Assembly: GCA_002335865.1 (NCBI GenBank)
Contig: DDCY01000029.1
Location: 198,620-262,619, forward strand
DNA: 64,000 nucleotides
Direction: 5' to 3'
From: Saprospiraceae bacterium UBA1994
GTDB lineage: Bacteria; Bacteroidota; Bacteroidia; Chitinophagales; Saprospiraceae
The translations under genes were made by a program, and so were the position numbers. A model generated the notes under the pieces. That model saw only the letters and a program-made list of their open reading frames with translations, was not told the DNA's origin and made no database searches. Numbering within the stretch: the stretch's first letter is position 1; each line of letters opens with the position of its first letter. Positions 43,477-53,190 of the stretch are shown piece after piece.

Positions 43477-46305
43477 CTACATTTTAATTATTTGTCGAAT
43501 AGAAAGTTTATTGTCTTGACTATTATTATTCTTTACAAGAACAAAATACAATCCTTGTGGCAAAGTGCTAATATCTATATCCAAAGGAGATGATGCACTG
43601 GAAAGGTCTATAAATACAGTTCCATTTGAGTCCAGTATTTGAATCGTATAATTTTGAAAATCACCTTGGATATTAAAATGCCCACTTGTTGGATTTGGAA
43701 AAAGAGCGATACAGTTATCTTCTAAAAATAAATCAGGAGAACCTGTTACCATTTCAAATGGATCCGTACCATTTATAATTTCCTGACGATCTGATATACC
43801 ATCTCCGTCTGTATCTAAGATTGGAACACTAAAATCAGTTGACCAGCTGATGTTGAGGCTTTGGAGGTGCTGAAAAGCGACAACTTTCAGGTAGAGGTCA
43901 CCATTTGGCTCCTTTAGAAAACCGCCCTGAATGCTATTTATCAAATCATTCATGGATGTATATTCTGGTAAAGGAACATTAAAATTCAAGCCGCCCAATT
44001 TGCCAAAATCTTGGAATCGGAGCATATAGGTGTCGCCAGCTTCCGCATCATCCATAAACAGATCAATCGACTTGGTAGAAGGCAGAGATTCAAATTGATA
44101 ATTATATATAAAATCTTCATCCACGATGAACGGAAGTTGTATCTGCTCTTGGTATCCATACATATAATAAACCGATTCTGTTGGTGTTCCTATTTTCGAT
44201 CTCGTACAAGTAAGATTTGGATAATTATCAGTAGCTAATCCTGGAAACTTTAGGATTGAAAGTGCAAACTTATGAGGACTGCGGTAAGCATTGACCCAGT
44301 TTGAGGGCTGGAATTCATCACCAACCAACATCATCGGATGATTGCTCACAATCGAACTATTGGCTACGCCAGAGAAGCTGCCGTCTTCATCATACAACAC
44401 AACATTCCAAACACGAGGATGAGAAAGACTTTGAGGTGTAAAGTCAGTGTTAGATATCGGAATATCGTAATCCCTTAAATTTACGATTGGTGGTAATCCA
44501 TCATCGGTTGTGATTCCCGAAATTCGATGATTGGTGTGTTTGGTTGCTGCGCCACCGTCTTTTACATAGTCTACATTAGCTCCATTCCAACCTACTAAAT
44601 GGCAATCTCTAATCTGGCCCGCGCCATCGTAAATTCTGTAAAGACTAGTGTTTGCTAATATGCCAAGAGTTACTATGGCAGATTCCTGAACCTGTGAATA
44701 ACTGGCAAATTGTATGTTGGTTTCATTCTCAACAAAAACATTATCCAAAAAAATCAAATTGCTAGTATAAACAACTTTATCTCCAACGCCACCACCTATA
44801 CCTGAGTAGGTGGCTAAACTATTAGCATACCAAGTACAATCTTCGATAAGGTGTTGATTGCTGTTTTGCCATCCTGCATTTTTCCTAATACTATGATCCG
44901 GATTTAATTGGTCGAAGATGTCAAATCCGCTCATGCAACTATGTGCTTTATTGTTTTTAAATGAGCCCAATGGTTCTTTGTATGGCTCAATGCCATCAAA
45001 CCTAGGATCGCTTGCAGAACTACCCATTGGGGACTTTGGTAAAGCAAACCAATAGCCTGTTCCTTGTGTGCCAGCAGCTACGTTTCCTTCAAAAATATTA
45101 TTGGGATTGGTAATCCAAAAACTTGAGGGAGTACGATTTTGTGCTTCATTTAATTGGTTATCTGAAGGCGTAACTTCCTCTCCCATAAGCGGTCGTTTAC
45201 TTAAAAGCACGACATTATTTTTAATGGTATTGAATCGTTCGCTACCGTCTTCGAGAAATACACCATGTCCGATATGGTCATAAAAAAAGTTATTTTCAAC
45301 ATTGACATAGCTAGTCCCATGTATCGTAATGGCTCTATTGAAAGAATGATGAACACTTGAATTTTTAAAATATTGACCTGTCCCAAAATCATCCAATAGA
45401 TGCCAATGCCACGGGTATCTTCCCAATTTTGCTTTTTGCCCCATACGGTACAATTCAATACTACTTGCATTGATGGTACTATTAGGCATGCACATGATGT
45501 GACCACCAAAGCCATTGGATTCGCTGCTAGCATCTCCTTGGATTTTAATATTATGCGTCAACAGACCCACTTCCCCCCTCAGATCGGCTGTCCATGTTTT
45601 ATTATCTGTATTCCTAGTATAGGTTTCAACAATACCAGAATGAGGATAACTTAAATTACTATTTAAAGTGATGTTTAAATCATTGGCACTAATAGCAGTT
45701 ATCGTCTTCTTCTCCGCTTCATTCCAGTCTGTCTGACTGGCAACAAGCAAAATTTCGTCACCTATGTCCCAATCAACAGCTGTTGCCATTGTAATTTGAT
45801 TAGAGCCGGGTAAAGCATTAGAGCCAAGTTGCGTCCAGCTCATTTTCTGTTCTCCATGAAGCTCAATATTACCTCCACCCATCGCTACAATAAACTTATC
45901 TCCCATACCCATTATATCATCCCCATCATCTAAGCCCGTTAGCGTAATCGTACAGTTATATACAGCGTCAAAGGGATTTGCAGTTGTTCCAATTTCCAAA
46001 AGGGCAGTATTTCCCATGACCATAATCCACTCTGTCTTGACTTGAATATCCGCACCTGAAATCGCTTGTAGGATTCCATTGATAGTAATGGATTTAACAT
46101 CAATATTTCCTGTAAGATCAATTGTTATACCAGATGGAATAACAATGTCATCTGAGTTTCCAGGTATTTGTGCCCCAGGCCAAATAGTCGGATCCTGCCA
46201 ACTACCATTACCTATGGGACTGATTTGAGAAAAACTTAGCATCGTATTTAAGAATAATGCGATAACCAATACAAACTTTCTTTTCATGATTATAAATTTC
46301 ATCAT
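43477..46305 (-). CDS. Large secreted G8-domain/right-handed beta-helix protein with T9SS sorting domain
   Basis: The 942 residues have a signal peptide (MKRKFVLVIALFLNTMLSFS; the ATG at 46287 is an alternative start). A G8 domain at about 25-180 follows (WQDPTIWPGAQIPGNSDDIV; LHGEQKMSWTQLG). Parallel beta-helix repeats cover about 250-560 (SVHHSFNRAITIHGTSYVNV; FFYDHIGHGVFLEDGSER). A DxDxDG calcium-type loop (DTDGDGISDRQE) lies at about 845, and the end is a T9SS sorting domain (LFPNPTSGHFNI). The layout is that of CEMIP/TMEM2 and PKHD1L1-type proteins, some of which act in hyaluronan breakdown in animals. A role in binding or degrading extracellular polysaccharide is inference. It follows a Crp-like regulator by 75 bp. 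Confidence 0.88.
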   Translation of the reverse strand: MMKFIIMKRKFVLVIALFLNTMLSFSQISPIGNGSWQDPTIWPGAQIPGNSDDIVIPSGITIDLTGNIDVKSITINGILQAISGADIQVKTEWIMVMGNTALLEIGTTANPFDAVYNCTITLTGLDDGDDIMGMGDKFIVAMGGGNIELHGEQKMSWTQLGSNALPGSNQITMATAVDWDIGDEILLVASQTDWNEAEKKTITAISANDLNITLNSNLSYPHSGIVETYTRNTDNKTWTADLRGEVGLLTHNIKIQGDASSESNGFGGHIMCMPNSTINASSIELYRMGQKAKLGRYPWHWHLLDDFGTGQYFKNSSVHHSFNRAITIHGTSYVNVENNFFYDHIGHGVFLEDGSERFNTIKNNVVLLSKRPLMGEEVTPSDNQLNEAQNRTPSSFWITNPNNIFEGNVAAGTQGTGYWFALPKSPMGSSASDPRFDGIEPYKEPLGSFKNNKAHSCMSGFDIFDQLNPDHSIRKNAGWQNSNQHLIEDCTWYANSLATYSGIGGGVGDKVVYTSNLIFLDNVFVENETNIQFASYSQVQESAIVTLGILANTSLYRIYDGAGQIRDCHLVGWNGANVDYVKDGGAATKHTNHRISGITTDDGLPPIVNLRDYDIPISNTDFTPQSLSHPRVWNVVLYDEDGSFSGVANSSIVSNHPMMLVGDEFQPSNWVNAYRSPHKFALSILKFPGLATDNYPNLTCTRSKIGTPTESVYYMYGYQEQIQLPFIVDEDFIYNYQFESLPSTKSIDLFMDDAEAGDTYMLRFQDFGKLGGLNFNVPLPEYTSMNDLINSIQGGFLKEPNGDLYLKVVAFQHLQSLNISWSTDFSVPILDTDGDGISDRQEIINGTDPFEMVTGSPDLFLEDNCIALFPNPTSGHFNIQGDFQNYTIQILDSNGTVFIDLSSASSPLDIDISTLPQGLYFVLVKNNNSQDNKLSIRQIIKM

Positions 46306-46380
46306 TAGACTTATATAATTGACGCGCGAAGTTAATTACCAGAAAACAGTATTTCATTCACCTATGTTAATAGGAACGAT

Positions 46381-46956
46381 TTATTTATGACTTTTTCGAA
46401 TTCGACTTAAAGATTGGGGTTTGATATTTAGGTAAGAAGCAATAAGATAATGAGGGATTTTATCTAATAAATCAGGTATGTTTTTGATTAATTCAAGATA
46501 CCTTTCTTCTGCAGTTGCACTATGTAGATTATAAATTCTATTTAGAGTTTGGACATATGCTTCCTGAATGTTCAAGCGAAAGAACTTTTCATAAACAGGA
46601 TGATTTTTGGTTATATAATCAAATGTTTCATGATTTATCATGAGCAATTCAGTAGGTTGGCAGGTTTGAATATTGAATCTTGTTCTTAGATCTGAAAAAA
46701 AACTGTATAAATCACCAAGCCATAATCCAGTCCCCCGAATTTGGATTACATGCTCTTCTCCATCCTCGTCGACTATGTAATTTATCATTAGTCCATCGTT
46801 AATAAATGGTAAGTACTTAACCACTTCGCCTTCTCTAAATAAAAACTCTTTTTTGTCTAATTTTTTGTGGATTAGCCGGTCTTCTAAATCTATATATACA
46901 TCAATGGGTAAGTCTATATGTTTATTAAATGCTTTATAGAGATTTGGATATTTCAT
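46381..46956 (-). CDS. Crp/Fnr-family transcriptional regulator
   Basis: I start at ATG 46956 (191 residues; the upstream in-frame TTG adds five). A cyclic-nucleotide-binding-like beta roll covers about 20-115 (KKEFLFREGEVVKYLPFIND; GTGLWLGDLYSFFS), followed by a dimer helix and a short C-terminal helix-turn-helix (YLIASYLNIKPQSLSRIRK). This compact type is common in Bacteroidota and often lacks a known ligand. A 12-bp palindrome TACTTTAAAGTA at 46957-46968 abuts the start codon and could be an autoregulatory site. The G8-domain gene downstream on the same strand is a candidate target or operon partner. Confidence 0.88.
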   Translation of the reverse strand: MKYPNLYKAFNKHIDLPIDVYIDLEDRLIHKKLDKKEFLFREGEVVKYLPFINDGLMINYIVDEDGEEHVIQIRGTGLWLGDLYSFFSDLRTRFNIQTCQPTELLMINHETFDYITKNHPVYEKFFRLNIQEAYVQTLNRIYNLHSATAEERYLELIKNIPDLLDKIPHYLIASYLNIKPQSLSRIRKSHK

Positions 46957-46968
46957 TACTTTAAAGTA
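46957..46968. promoter_or_regulatory. Palindrome at the Crp-like regulator start
   Basis: TACTTTAAAGTA is a perfect 12-bp palindrome directly upstream of the ATG at 46956. In this place it would overlap the ribosome-binding region, so bound protein would block translation initiation or early transcription. The rest of 46972-47297 shows no gene. Confidence 0.35.
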
Positions 46969-47297
46969 CAAGTTTTATAAACTTATCAGATTTGAATCGT
47001 TGTTGTAATTACAGATAACAATTGTATATCTGCCACTTGTAGTTCTATAGTGGAAGATATTTTTCTTATACTTACAACTATCAATATTTATTAAATGTTT
47101 GAAAATCAATCATTTATGATTTTTGATCTCTAGTTGTATACAAACGTATACTTGTATTTAAACGTTTGTAATCTGCTCTTACAAAAACATGATATATATG
47201 GTTTGATTGATTGCATTACCAAATCAATTTAAGGAATTTATAAATACTAACAAGCTAAAACAAGATTAATTTCCTAACGGCAATGAAGAAAAAATTT

Positions 47298-47867
47298 CTA
47301 CTCATCCAACACCAAATGCCCGTGAATCTCCTCTTTATAAGGTATTCCTAACGCATTATTTCCAAAGAAACGACAATGCTTGTAAGGAGTTCTCTTCTTG
47401 ATGTGAGTGGTGGCTTCCGTCCCATCTTTTAGATGAAGATGAAACGAGACAGGATGATGTTCAACGATCTCATGTTCTAGTAGCATGAATCTACATTTGT
47501 AGTAGTCCATACCCATGTCAGACATCTTACTAAAGAACGAGAATTTTGCGGGTCTTATAACATCTAATGGCTTGAAGAGTCGAAATAAATCAATCTCATC
47601 TTGCTCTATCAGTACTAAGTAATTTTCATCGACATTGTAGATGTACATACCCATTCCATTATTATAGAATTCTATATTAGCCTTAAAAAATTTATCTTGA
47701 CCTTTCTGGTGGTCCACAGCATCTATTCCGCCAATATATCTCAAGCTACCTATACCAATGCCACCTTTCTTGACCGCCTGGCGAAAGTTCGATCGACCAC
47801 CATATTCGCGATCTATGATAGAGCTAGCTTTGATTCTAGAATTGCGTTTTAGATCAATGACTTGCAT
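47298..47867 (-). CDS. Conserved-looking hypothetical protein coupled to msrA
   Basis: I do not recognise this 189-residue protein. It is soluble, with no signal peptide or membrane segment, and rich in His near its end (LLEHEIVEHHPVSFHLHLKD; HCRFFGNNALGIPY). Its start overlaps the msrA stop as TAATG, so it is translated with msrA. A link to oxidative-stress or methionine repair is suggested only by this coupling. Cys residues in YYKCRF and KHCRF could bind metal with the His cluster. Confidence 0.7.
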   Translation of the reverse strand: MQVIDLKRNSRIKASSIIDREYGGRSNFRQAVKKGGIGIGSLRYIGGIDAVDHQKGQDKFFKANIEFYNNGMGMYIYNVDENYLVLIEQDEIDLFRLFKPLDVIRPAKFSFFSKMSDMGMDYYKCRFMLLEHEIVEHHPVSFHLHLKDGTEATTHIKKRTPYKHCRFFGNNALGIPYKEEIHGHLVLDE

Positions 47868-48532
47868 TAATGAGCAGATTTCTTATTCAATAATTCTGGA
47901 TGCTTTTTTTTAAATCTATTAAGCCGAGGTACAGATACTCCTTTTACATATCCTTGATTAGGATTGCGAGCTTCATAGTTCTGGTGATACTCTTCTGCTT
48001 TATAGAATTTTGTCAATGGTTCGAGAGTAGTTGTAATCGGTTGGTTATATATTTCTTCTTTGGTAAGTCTAGCGATATATGCTTCAGCTACAGTTTTCTC
48101 TACATCGTCTTTATAAAAAATAGAAGATCTATACTGTCTTCCGCGGTCTGGCCCTTGTTGATTGAGTGTCGTAGGATCTTGTGATCCGAAAAACACAATG
48201 AGTAGTGTCTCATAGCTCACCACGGTGGGATCATAATATACCTCTACTGCTTCTGCATGATCCGTAATACCTATGCTTACATCTGAATAATTGGCTTGAG
48301 CTGCGGTTCCGCCGGCATATCCAGAGATTGCTTCTTCTACACCTTCTACGGACTCAAATATTGCTTCTACACACCAAAAACATCCACTTGCAAATACTGT
48401 TTTTGTATATTTACTGAGATCTTTATCTTGCTTTTGCTCGATCTTTGAAGTGACAGAATTGTCGGTCTTAGGGCTACAATTAGTAAATGTTGCAGTGAAT
48501 GCTAATATGAGTATATATGTCAGTTGTGTCAT
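47867..48532 (-). CDS. msrA: Peptide methionine-(S)-S-oxide reductase, lipoprotein form
   Basis: I start at ATG 48532 (221 residues), which gives a lipoprotein signal ending FTNC (Cys19); the earlier ATG at 48568 would add 12 residues. The catalytic motif ASGCFWCVEAIFESVEGV (Cys51) is followed by GYAGG, HAEAVEVYYDP, FFGSQDPTTLNQQGPDRGRQ with YRSSIFY, and a C-terminal EEYHQNYE. It reduces methionine-S-sulfoxide in proteins; the lipobox places it in the periplasm or outer membrane. It is the first gene of a pair with the hypothetical at 47298. Confidence 0.95.
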   Translation of the reverse strand: MTQLTYILILAFTATFTNCSPKTDNSVTSKIEQKQDKDLSKYTKTVFASGCFWCVEAIFESVEGVEEAISGYAGGTAAQANYSDVSIGITDHAEAVEVYYDPTVVSYETLLIVFFGSQDPTTLNQQGPDRGRQYRSSIFYKDDVEKTVAEAYIARLTKEEIYNQPITTTLEPLTKFYKAEEYHQNYEARNPNQGYVKGVSVPRLNRFKKKHPELLNKKSAH

Positions 48533-48591
48533 GGTGTTATTGTTTACTTTCTTAAATAATAATATCAAGAGGTTTGTTGTCCTAAAGTCAA

Positions 48592-48801
48592 TTAGTCGTT
48601 AGAAAGGTCAGCTTTTGATAAATACATAATAATGATCCCAGCGAACATGCCTGTAAGACGGATGATCACCGATGTTGGCGTTTCAAGGGTATCTAGAAAC
48701 TTAAGCATTGTAAGATTAACGCCCACTAGCGAGAGTATAAATGATAAGGCACAAACCCCAAATAATAATACTCCGATGAGCGTCCAGTAAGATCTTTTCA
48801 T
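48592..48801 (-). CDS. Small two-helix membrane protein
   Basis: The 69 residues form two hydrophobic helices (about 6-28 and 44-62) joined by a short loop, with a basic N-terminus MKRSYW. No family is recognised. The frame has an ATG, sits in a run of minus-strand genes and ends 24 bases before the upstream reach of msrA, so it may be real. Confidence 0.6.
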   Translation of the reverse strand: MKRSYWTLIGVLLFGVCALSFILSLVGVNLTMLKFLDTLETPTSVIIRLTGMFAGIIIMYLSKADLSND

Positions 48802-48954
48802 AAACTAGTCTTTTGAATAATTCAGATTAATAAATTAGTGCAATCTGTGAAATAGATGCAAAGTTATTTAAAACAAGAATAAGATCAAGCCTCAAGCTAA
48901 AGATCAAATAAATATGACGAAAGACTGGCTTTTTTAATAAAGAAAATTCAGTAT

Positions 48955-49644
48955 CTAAGTTGAAAATAACTCTATAATCTCCTTTACACTGCTTACCTCA
49001 TAAGTAGGTTTCAAACCGCCATGTGATTTCCTTTCAGGATTTAGCCAGATACAATCGAGGCCATAATCTAAGGCACCTTTTATATCAGAATTGAGACTAT
49101 CACCAATTACTATCGTTTTCTTGAGTTCAGTGGTCCCCATCTGTGTGAAAACATGATCAAAATATCCTTGCTGTGGTTTGGCGTACCCTATTTCGTCTGA
49201 TACTACGATGGCATCGAAATAATCATAAATCTTTGCGGCTTTGAGTCTAGGACGTTGTACTTCTTTGAGACCGTTGGTGATAAGACCTAGTTTGTAGCTT
49301 GATTTAACATGATCAAGTAAATCGTAGGCATGATCCATCATATGTGGATGTAGTATTAGGTGATTGAGATATGTAGCATTGGCGATAGTCGGGTCTGAAT
49401 GGTCATGGCCAACTGCTTCGAAGTATAATTTAAATCTTTTGGACCTGAGAGTTAAAGCATCTATGAACCCATTTTCAAATTCCGACCAGACAACATGATT
49501 GTGTATGTTATATTCCCTATAATCTATTTTATCTTCATTGAGCCCAAGCTCTCGCATGCTACCATGAAAAGCACTAGTAGATGCGCTATGGAAGTTCATG
49601 AGGGTGTTGTCATTGTCAAACAGTAACCATTCGTACTTTTTCAT
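48955..49644 (-). CDS. yjjG: YjjG-type HAD nucleotidase
   Basis: The 229 residues are a HAD-superfamily phosphatase: motif I LLFDNDNTLMNF with Asp10 and Asp12, a helical cap, motif II LGLITNG, and motif III/IV PQQGYFDHV and VIGDSLNSDIKGALDYG. It matches the YjjG/YfnB group, which dephosphorylates noncanonical pyrimidine nucleotides. The second position of motif I is Asn rather than the usual hydrophobic residue. The neighbouring DoxX gene lies 25 bp upstream on the same strand. Confidence 0.88.
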   Translation of the reverse strand: MKKYEWLLFDNDNTLMNFHSASTSAFHGSMRELGLNEDKIDYREYNIHNHVVWSEFENGFIDALTLRSKRFKLYFEAVGHDHSDPTIANATYLNHLILHPHMMDHAYDLLDHVKSSYKLGLITNGLKEVQRPRLKAAKIYDYFDAIVVSDEIGYAKPQQGYFDHVFTQMGTTELKKTIVIGDSLNSDIKGALDYGLDCIWLNPERKSHGGLKPTYEVSSVKEIIELFST

Positions 49645-49669
49645 AGTATAATCTTAATATTTATAGATA

Positions 49670-50086
49670 CTACTGTGGTAATCTAAGTCTATGGATAAGT
49701 CTCCTTACGCTGTATTTGCCTGATCCATTAGCTAGCAAAAGTAGAAGACCTCCTGCAACAGCCATATTAGTCATAAATCTAAGGAATGTTAGCTGTTCTG
49801 TATTTGGCGGATCATTCCAAAAAGAAAAGACGATAAAGGTGAATGGAAGCCAATAAAGTAAACATAGTGTGGCACCTATCCTCGCAAAGTATCCTATCAT
49901 TATTAATAGAGAACCTAATATCAATCCCAAAATGGCAATACTCAACCAAAGCTTTGGCCAGAATGTAACACCATAAGACTCCATAGTCCCTACCGTACTG
50001 TCATAGAAGAGGATAGAATCGATCGCTTCGAAAAGAAAAATAATAGAGAGGCATATACGGCCAAGTAAGTCGGCAATATCTTTCAT
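49670..50086 (-). CDS. DoxX-family membrane protein
   Basis: The 138 residues contain four hydrophobic helices and the DoxX pattern (LGRICLSIIFLFEAIDSILF; MGVTFWPKLWL-like middle; LTFLRFMTNMAVAGGLLLLL). DoxX proteins are small quinol-linked or thiosulfate-related membrane proteins with varied roles. No cysteines of the MauE type are present, unlike the HMA-MauE protein at 12514. Confidence 0.82.
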   Translation of the reverse strand: MKDIADLLGRICLSIIFLFEAIDSILFYDSTVGTMESYGVTFWPKLWLSIAILGLILGSLLIMIGYFARIGATLCLLYWLPFTFIVFSFWNDPPNTEQLTFLRFMTNMAVAGGLLLLLANGSGKYSVRRLIHRLRLPQ

Positions 50087-50164
50087 AGTGTGTTAAATCG
50101 ATTTTGTAAACTAAATGTAAACTAAATGTAAAGTCAAATGTAATGAAATTGACAAACCATATTG

Positions 50165-51796
50165 CTAGTCTTTAGCGGATACTTGTTCCATTACTTTTCT
50201 CACTACATTTCTGCCATCTATCGCTGCGCTGAGTATTCCTCCAGCATATCCTGCACCTTCGCCACACGGATAGAGGCCTTGTATATCAGGATGTTGATAC
50301 GTAAACTCATCTCTAGGTATACGTATAGGCGATGATGTACGGCTTTCTGTTCCCACGATGTTGGCATCATTGGTCAAGTAGCCTTTCATTTTTTTGTCTA
50401 TCTGTATAAGTCCGAGTTTTAGTCTTTTGTAAACAAACTCTGGGAGCAACTCATGCATGGGTGCTGACCACAATCCAGGTATATAGCTAGTATCGTTAAG
50501 AGTAGGAGAAAGTTTACCATTGACGAAGTCTAGAGCTCTTTGAGCGGGCGCTTTTTGACTACCGTCTCCAGCATTGAATAGGGTGCGTTCCACATCTCGT
50601 TGGAAATCTAGTGTGGCATATAAGCCTTTGTATCCATGTTCCGCAAGTTCTTCTACACTGATACTAGTCACAAATCCACTATTGGCAAACGGACTATCTC
50701 TTCGGCTTAGACTCATACCATTGACGACTAATTCTCCTGGAGCGGTGGCTGCTGGTACTATCAAGCCTCCAGGACACATACAAAACGAGAATACACCATT
50801 ATCATCCACTTGTGTAGCTACTCTATATGCTGCTGCTGGGAGACTATTTTCTCGTATTTCTTGATTATACTGAGCACTGTCAATATACCCTTGTGGGTGC
50901 TCGATCCTAACCCCTAACGCAAAATCTTTAGCCACCATAGCTACTCCTTTAGAATCCAACAGTGTAAATATGTCTCTAGCCGAATGACCAGTAGCTAAAA
51001 TTAAAAATGAGGCGGGTATGATATCATGCCCTTCGCATTGAATTCCAGTCACCTTATGGTCTTTTATGAGTATATCTGTTACAAAATGACCAAAACGTAC
51101 CTCTCCACCATACTGTTCTATAGTCTCGCGCATCTCGGAGATAATCTTGGGCAGCTTATTCGATCCAATATGCGGATGTGCATCTATCAGTATATCTGTA
51201 GAGGCACCATGAGCTACCAATAGTTCTAGTATCTCTTGAATGTTACCGCGCTTATGACTACGTGTATAGAGCTTACCATCGGAGTATGTACCCGCGCCAC
51301 CTTCACCAAAACAGTAATTACTGTGCGGATTGACTTCTCCATCTTGCTGTATAGCCTTCAAATCTCTGCGACGATCCTGTACTTTTTTGCCGCGTTCGAG
51401 TATGATGGGTTTGAGTCCTAGCTGTATTGCTTCGATTCCTGCGAAATATCCTGCTGGTCCAGCACCAATGATTACCACTTCTGGACGAGCTCTTACATCA
51501 TTCATGGTACTTAATGGAGGAGATAACGCAGGTATACGTTCTTCTATATAGACATCGATTCTTAATCTATATAGGGGTCTTCTCCCACGAGCATCTATAG
51601 ATCGCCTGGCTACCTTCCAATCCCATATATCTTCGCTAGCTACCTTGAGCTTAGAGCATAATCTTTTGAGAATGAAAGGTGAATCATCAACCTGATCTGG
51701 ATTTACTGCTATTTCTATCTGTTTTATCACGGTGTGAAGGTAAGGGAATTTGGTCGATTCATACTCACACAATCGTATTCTAGCACATTCGTACAC
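50165..51796 (-). CDS. FAD-dependent dehydrogenase of the COG2509 type
   Basis: The 543 residues have an N-terminal alpha-beta domain (about 25-90) and a FAD-binding core starting VVIIGAGPAGYFAGIEAIQL, then ERGKKVQDRRRDLKAI, GEGGAGTYSDGKLYTRSHKR, ILATGHSARDIFTLL and a C-terminal YPCGEGAGYAGGILSAAIDG. This pattern is characteristic of the large uncharacterised FAD-dependent dehydrogenases. The reaction is unknown. A GTG at 51730 (VIKQIEIAVNP) is the more likely start, because the preceding residues are not conserved-looking. Confidence 0.87.
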   Translation of the reverse strand: MYECARIRLCEYESTKFPYLHTVIKQIEIAVNPDQVDDSPFILKRLCSKLKVASEDIWDWKVARRSIDARGRRPLYRLRIDVYIEERIPALSPPLSTMNDVRARPEVVIIGAGPAGYFAGIEAIQLGLKPIILERGKKVQDRRRDLKAIQQDGEVNPHSNYCFGEGGAGTYSDGKLYTRSHKRGNIQEILELLVAHGASTDILIDAHPHIGSNKLPKIISEMRETIEQYGGEVRFGHFVTDILIKDHKVTGIQCEGHDIIPASFLILATGHSARDIFTLLDSKGVAMVAKDFALGVRIEHPQGYIDSAQYNQEIRENSLPAAAYRVATQVDDNGVFSFCMCPGGLIVPAATAPGELVVNGMSLSRRDSPFANSGFVTSISVEELAEHGYKGLYATLDFQRDVERTLFNAGDGSQKAPAQRALDFVNGKLSPTLNDTSYIPGLWSAPMHELLPEFVYKRLKLGLIQIDKKMKGYLTNDANIVGTESRTSSPIRIPRDEFTYQHPDIQGLYPCGEGAGYAGGILSAAIDGRNVVRKVMEQVSAKD

Positions 51797-52305
51797 TCAA
51801 TATTCTTTGCTCTCTTCGAAATATGATAGAATCGCTCGCACAGATATTTCCAGTGTGGCTAGATTGTAAAGTCACCGCAGAAAAAATATGTACTTACTAT
51901 AGATAGATTGGTGATTAAGTTCTTTATGTATACAAATGAATTTTACTTACCCACAACTCCATAAATGGCCAGAGATAGAAGAATGTGTCCTGTATAAATT
52001 GAGTAAGTAATTATACGATTAGTATTGTCAGTCCACCAAAATAATCTCGCGTTATATCTATTTTATTGCTTCACAAATTTAGGATTGCACTTCTTTCTAC
52101 TGTTCATTAATATTCTTAAATAATACATGCCTGTAGGGTAGTGTTCTTCATAAAGATTGAAACAGTATATAATTAAGTGTCTACCAAATGAATGATGAAC
52201 TCGTAATTATTAAAGAAGAAATTAATTTAACTGCTCAGTTAATCTTATTTGAAAGCAGTTTGCTTTTTTGAATTCAACACTTGGTAAATAGTTATATTTT
52301 TATGT
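51797..52305. other. Intergenic region with no recognised gene
   Basis: 509 bp between two minus-strand genes. The only structure is a 7-bp inverted repeat AACTGCT/AGCAGTT (52229-52260) followed by a plus-strand T run, resembling a terminator with no plus-strand gene before it. No protein-like frame is seen. Confidence 0.45.
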
Positions 52306-53190
52306 CTAAAACTGCCAAGCCACGATTCTGCTCATCTTGTTGCCAGTACCCATATTGATCACTTTTGCCCTTGTTGCGTTTACACTTTCTATAGATTTTT
52401 TGATTGCGGGTATATGCGCTTCTCTAGATACGAGAGTAGTAAACCATGATACTTGACTAGCATACTTTTGACTTTGGTATACCATATCTTTCAGAAACTG
52501 TTTTTCTCCACCTTCAGTCCATAATTCATTGGCTTTTCCAGAGAAGTTTCTATCTTTCTTTTTAGAGTGCTTGCCATACAAGTTTTTATTCTTACGTGTA
52601 TTGTTTTTGATCGCTTCTTCGGCACTACTGTAGAATGGAGGATTACACATTGTTAGATCAAAATGTTCGTTATCATCGATGATGCCATGAAGTATATCAT
52701 CAGTGTTTTTCTGTCTACGTAATTCTACCGATGATTGTAGCCTTTTATTTTTGTTGACTATAGTCTGGGCAGAATCTAGTACTTCTTGATCTATATCAGT
52801 GCCTATCACGGACCAATTATATTGATGTGATGCTATAATAGGGTATACCAGACTTGCACCAGTCCCTATGTCTAATAGTCTTACTTTGGTTGTCTTGCTT
52901 TCTAGTAAATCAGCTATATGATGAATATATTCTGCTCGTCCAGGTACTGCAGGGCAAAGATATCCTTCAGGTATATCCCAATACTCTAAATCGTAATGAT
53001 GTTTGAGCAGAGCATTATTTAGCGACTTTACAGCTTTCGAATCAGAAAAGTTTACACTTTTTTCACCTACCTTATTTGCGATAATATATTGCTCTAGTTC
53101 AGGATGAGATTGGACTAAGGCCTTTATATTATATCTGCCTTTATGAAGATTGTTTTCATGTAACTCAGATTTTCTTTTGATGTCAGCCAT
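52306..53190 (-). CDS. rlmF: 23S rRNA (adenine-N6) methyltransferase RlmF
   Basis: I start at ATG 53190 (294 residues; MADIKRKSELHENNLHKGRY), as the upstream ATG at 53232 adds 14 unlikely residues. The protein carries the RlmF features: NLHKGRYNIKALVQ, YWDIPEGYLCPAVPGRAEYI, the SAM-binding LDIGTGASLVYPII and the N6-adenine motif NPPFYSS, and LVSREAHIPAIKK. It methylates A1618 of 23S rRNA (E. coli numbering). Confidence 0.93.
   Translation of the reverse strand: MADIKRKSELHENNLHKGRYNIKALVQSHPELEQYIIANKVGEKSVNFSDSKAVKSLNNALLKHHYDLEYWDIPEGYLCPAVPGRAEYIHHIADLLESKTTKVRLLDIGTGASLVYPIIASHQYNWSVIGTDIDQEVLDSAQTIVNKNKRLQSSVELRRQKNTDDILHGIIDDNEHFDLTMCNPPFYSSAEEAIKNNTRKNKNLYGKHSKKKDRNFSGKANELWTEGGEKQFLKDMVYQSQKYASQVSWFTTLVSREAHIPAIKKSIESVNATRAKVINMGTGNKMSRIVAWQF

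Noticed and set aside
52229..52270. Plus-strand hairpin with T run, possible small RNA terminator
   Set aside because: Stem of 7 bp with an 18-nt loop is weak, and no promoter or structured RNA is visible upstream on the plus strand.
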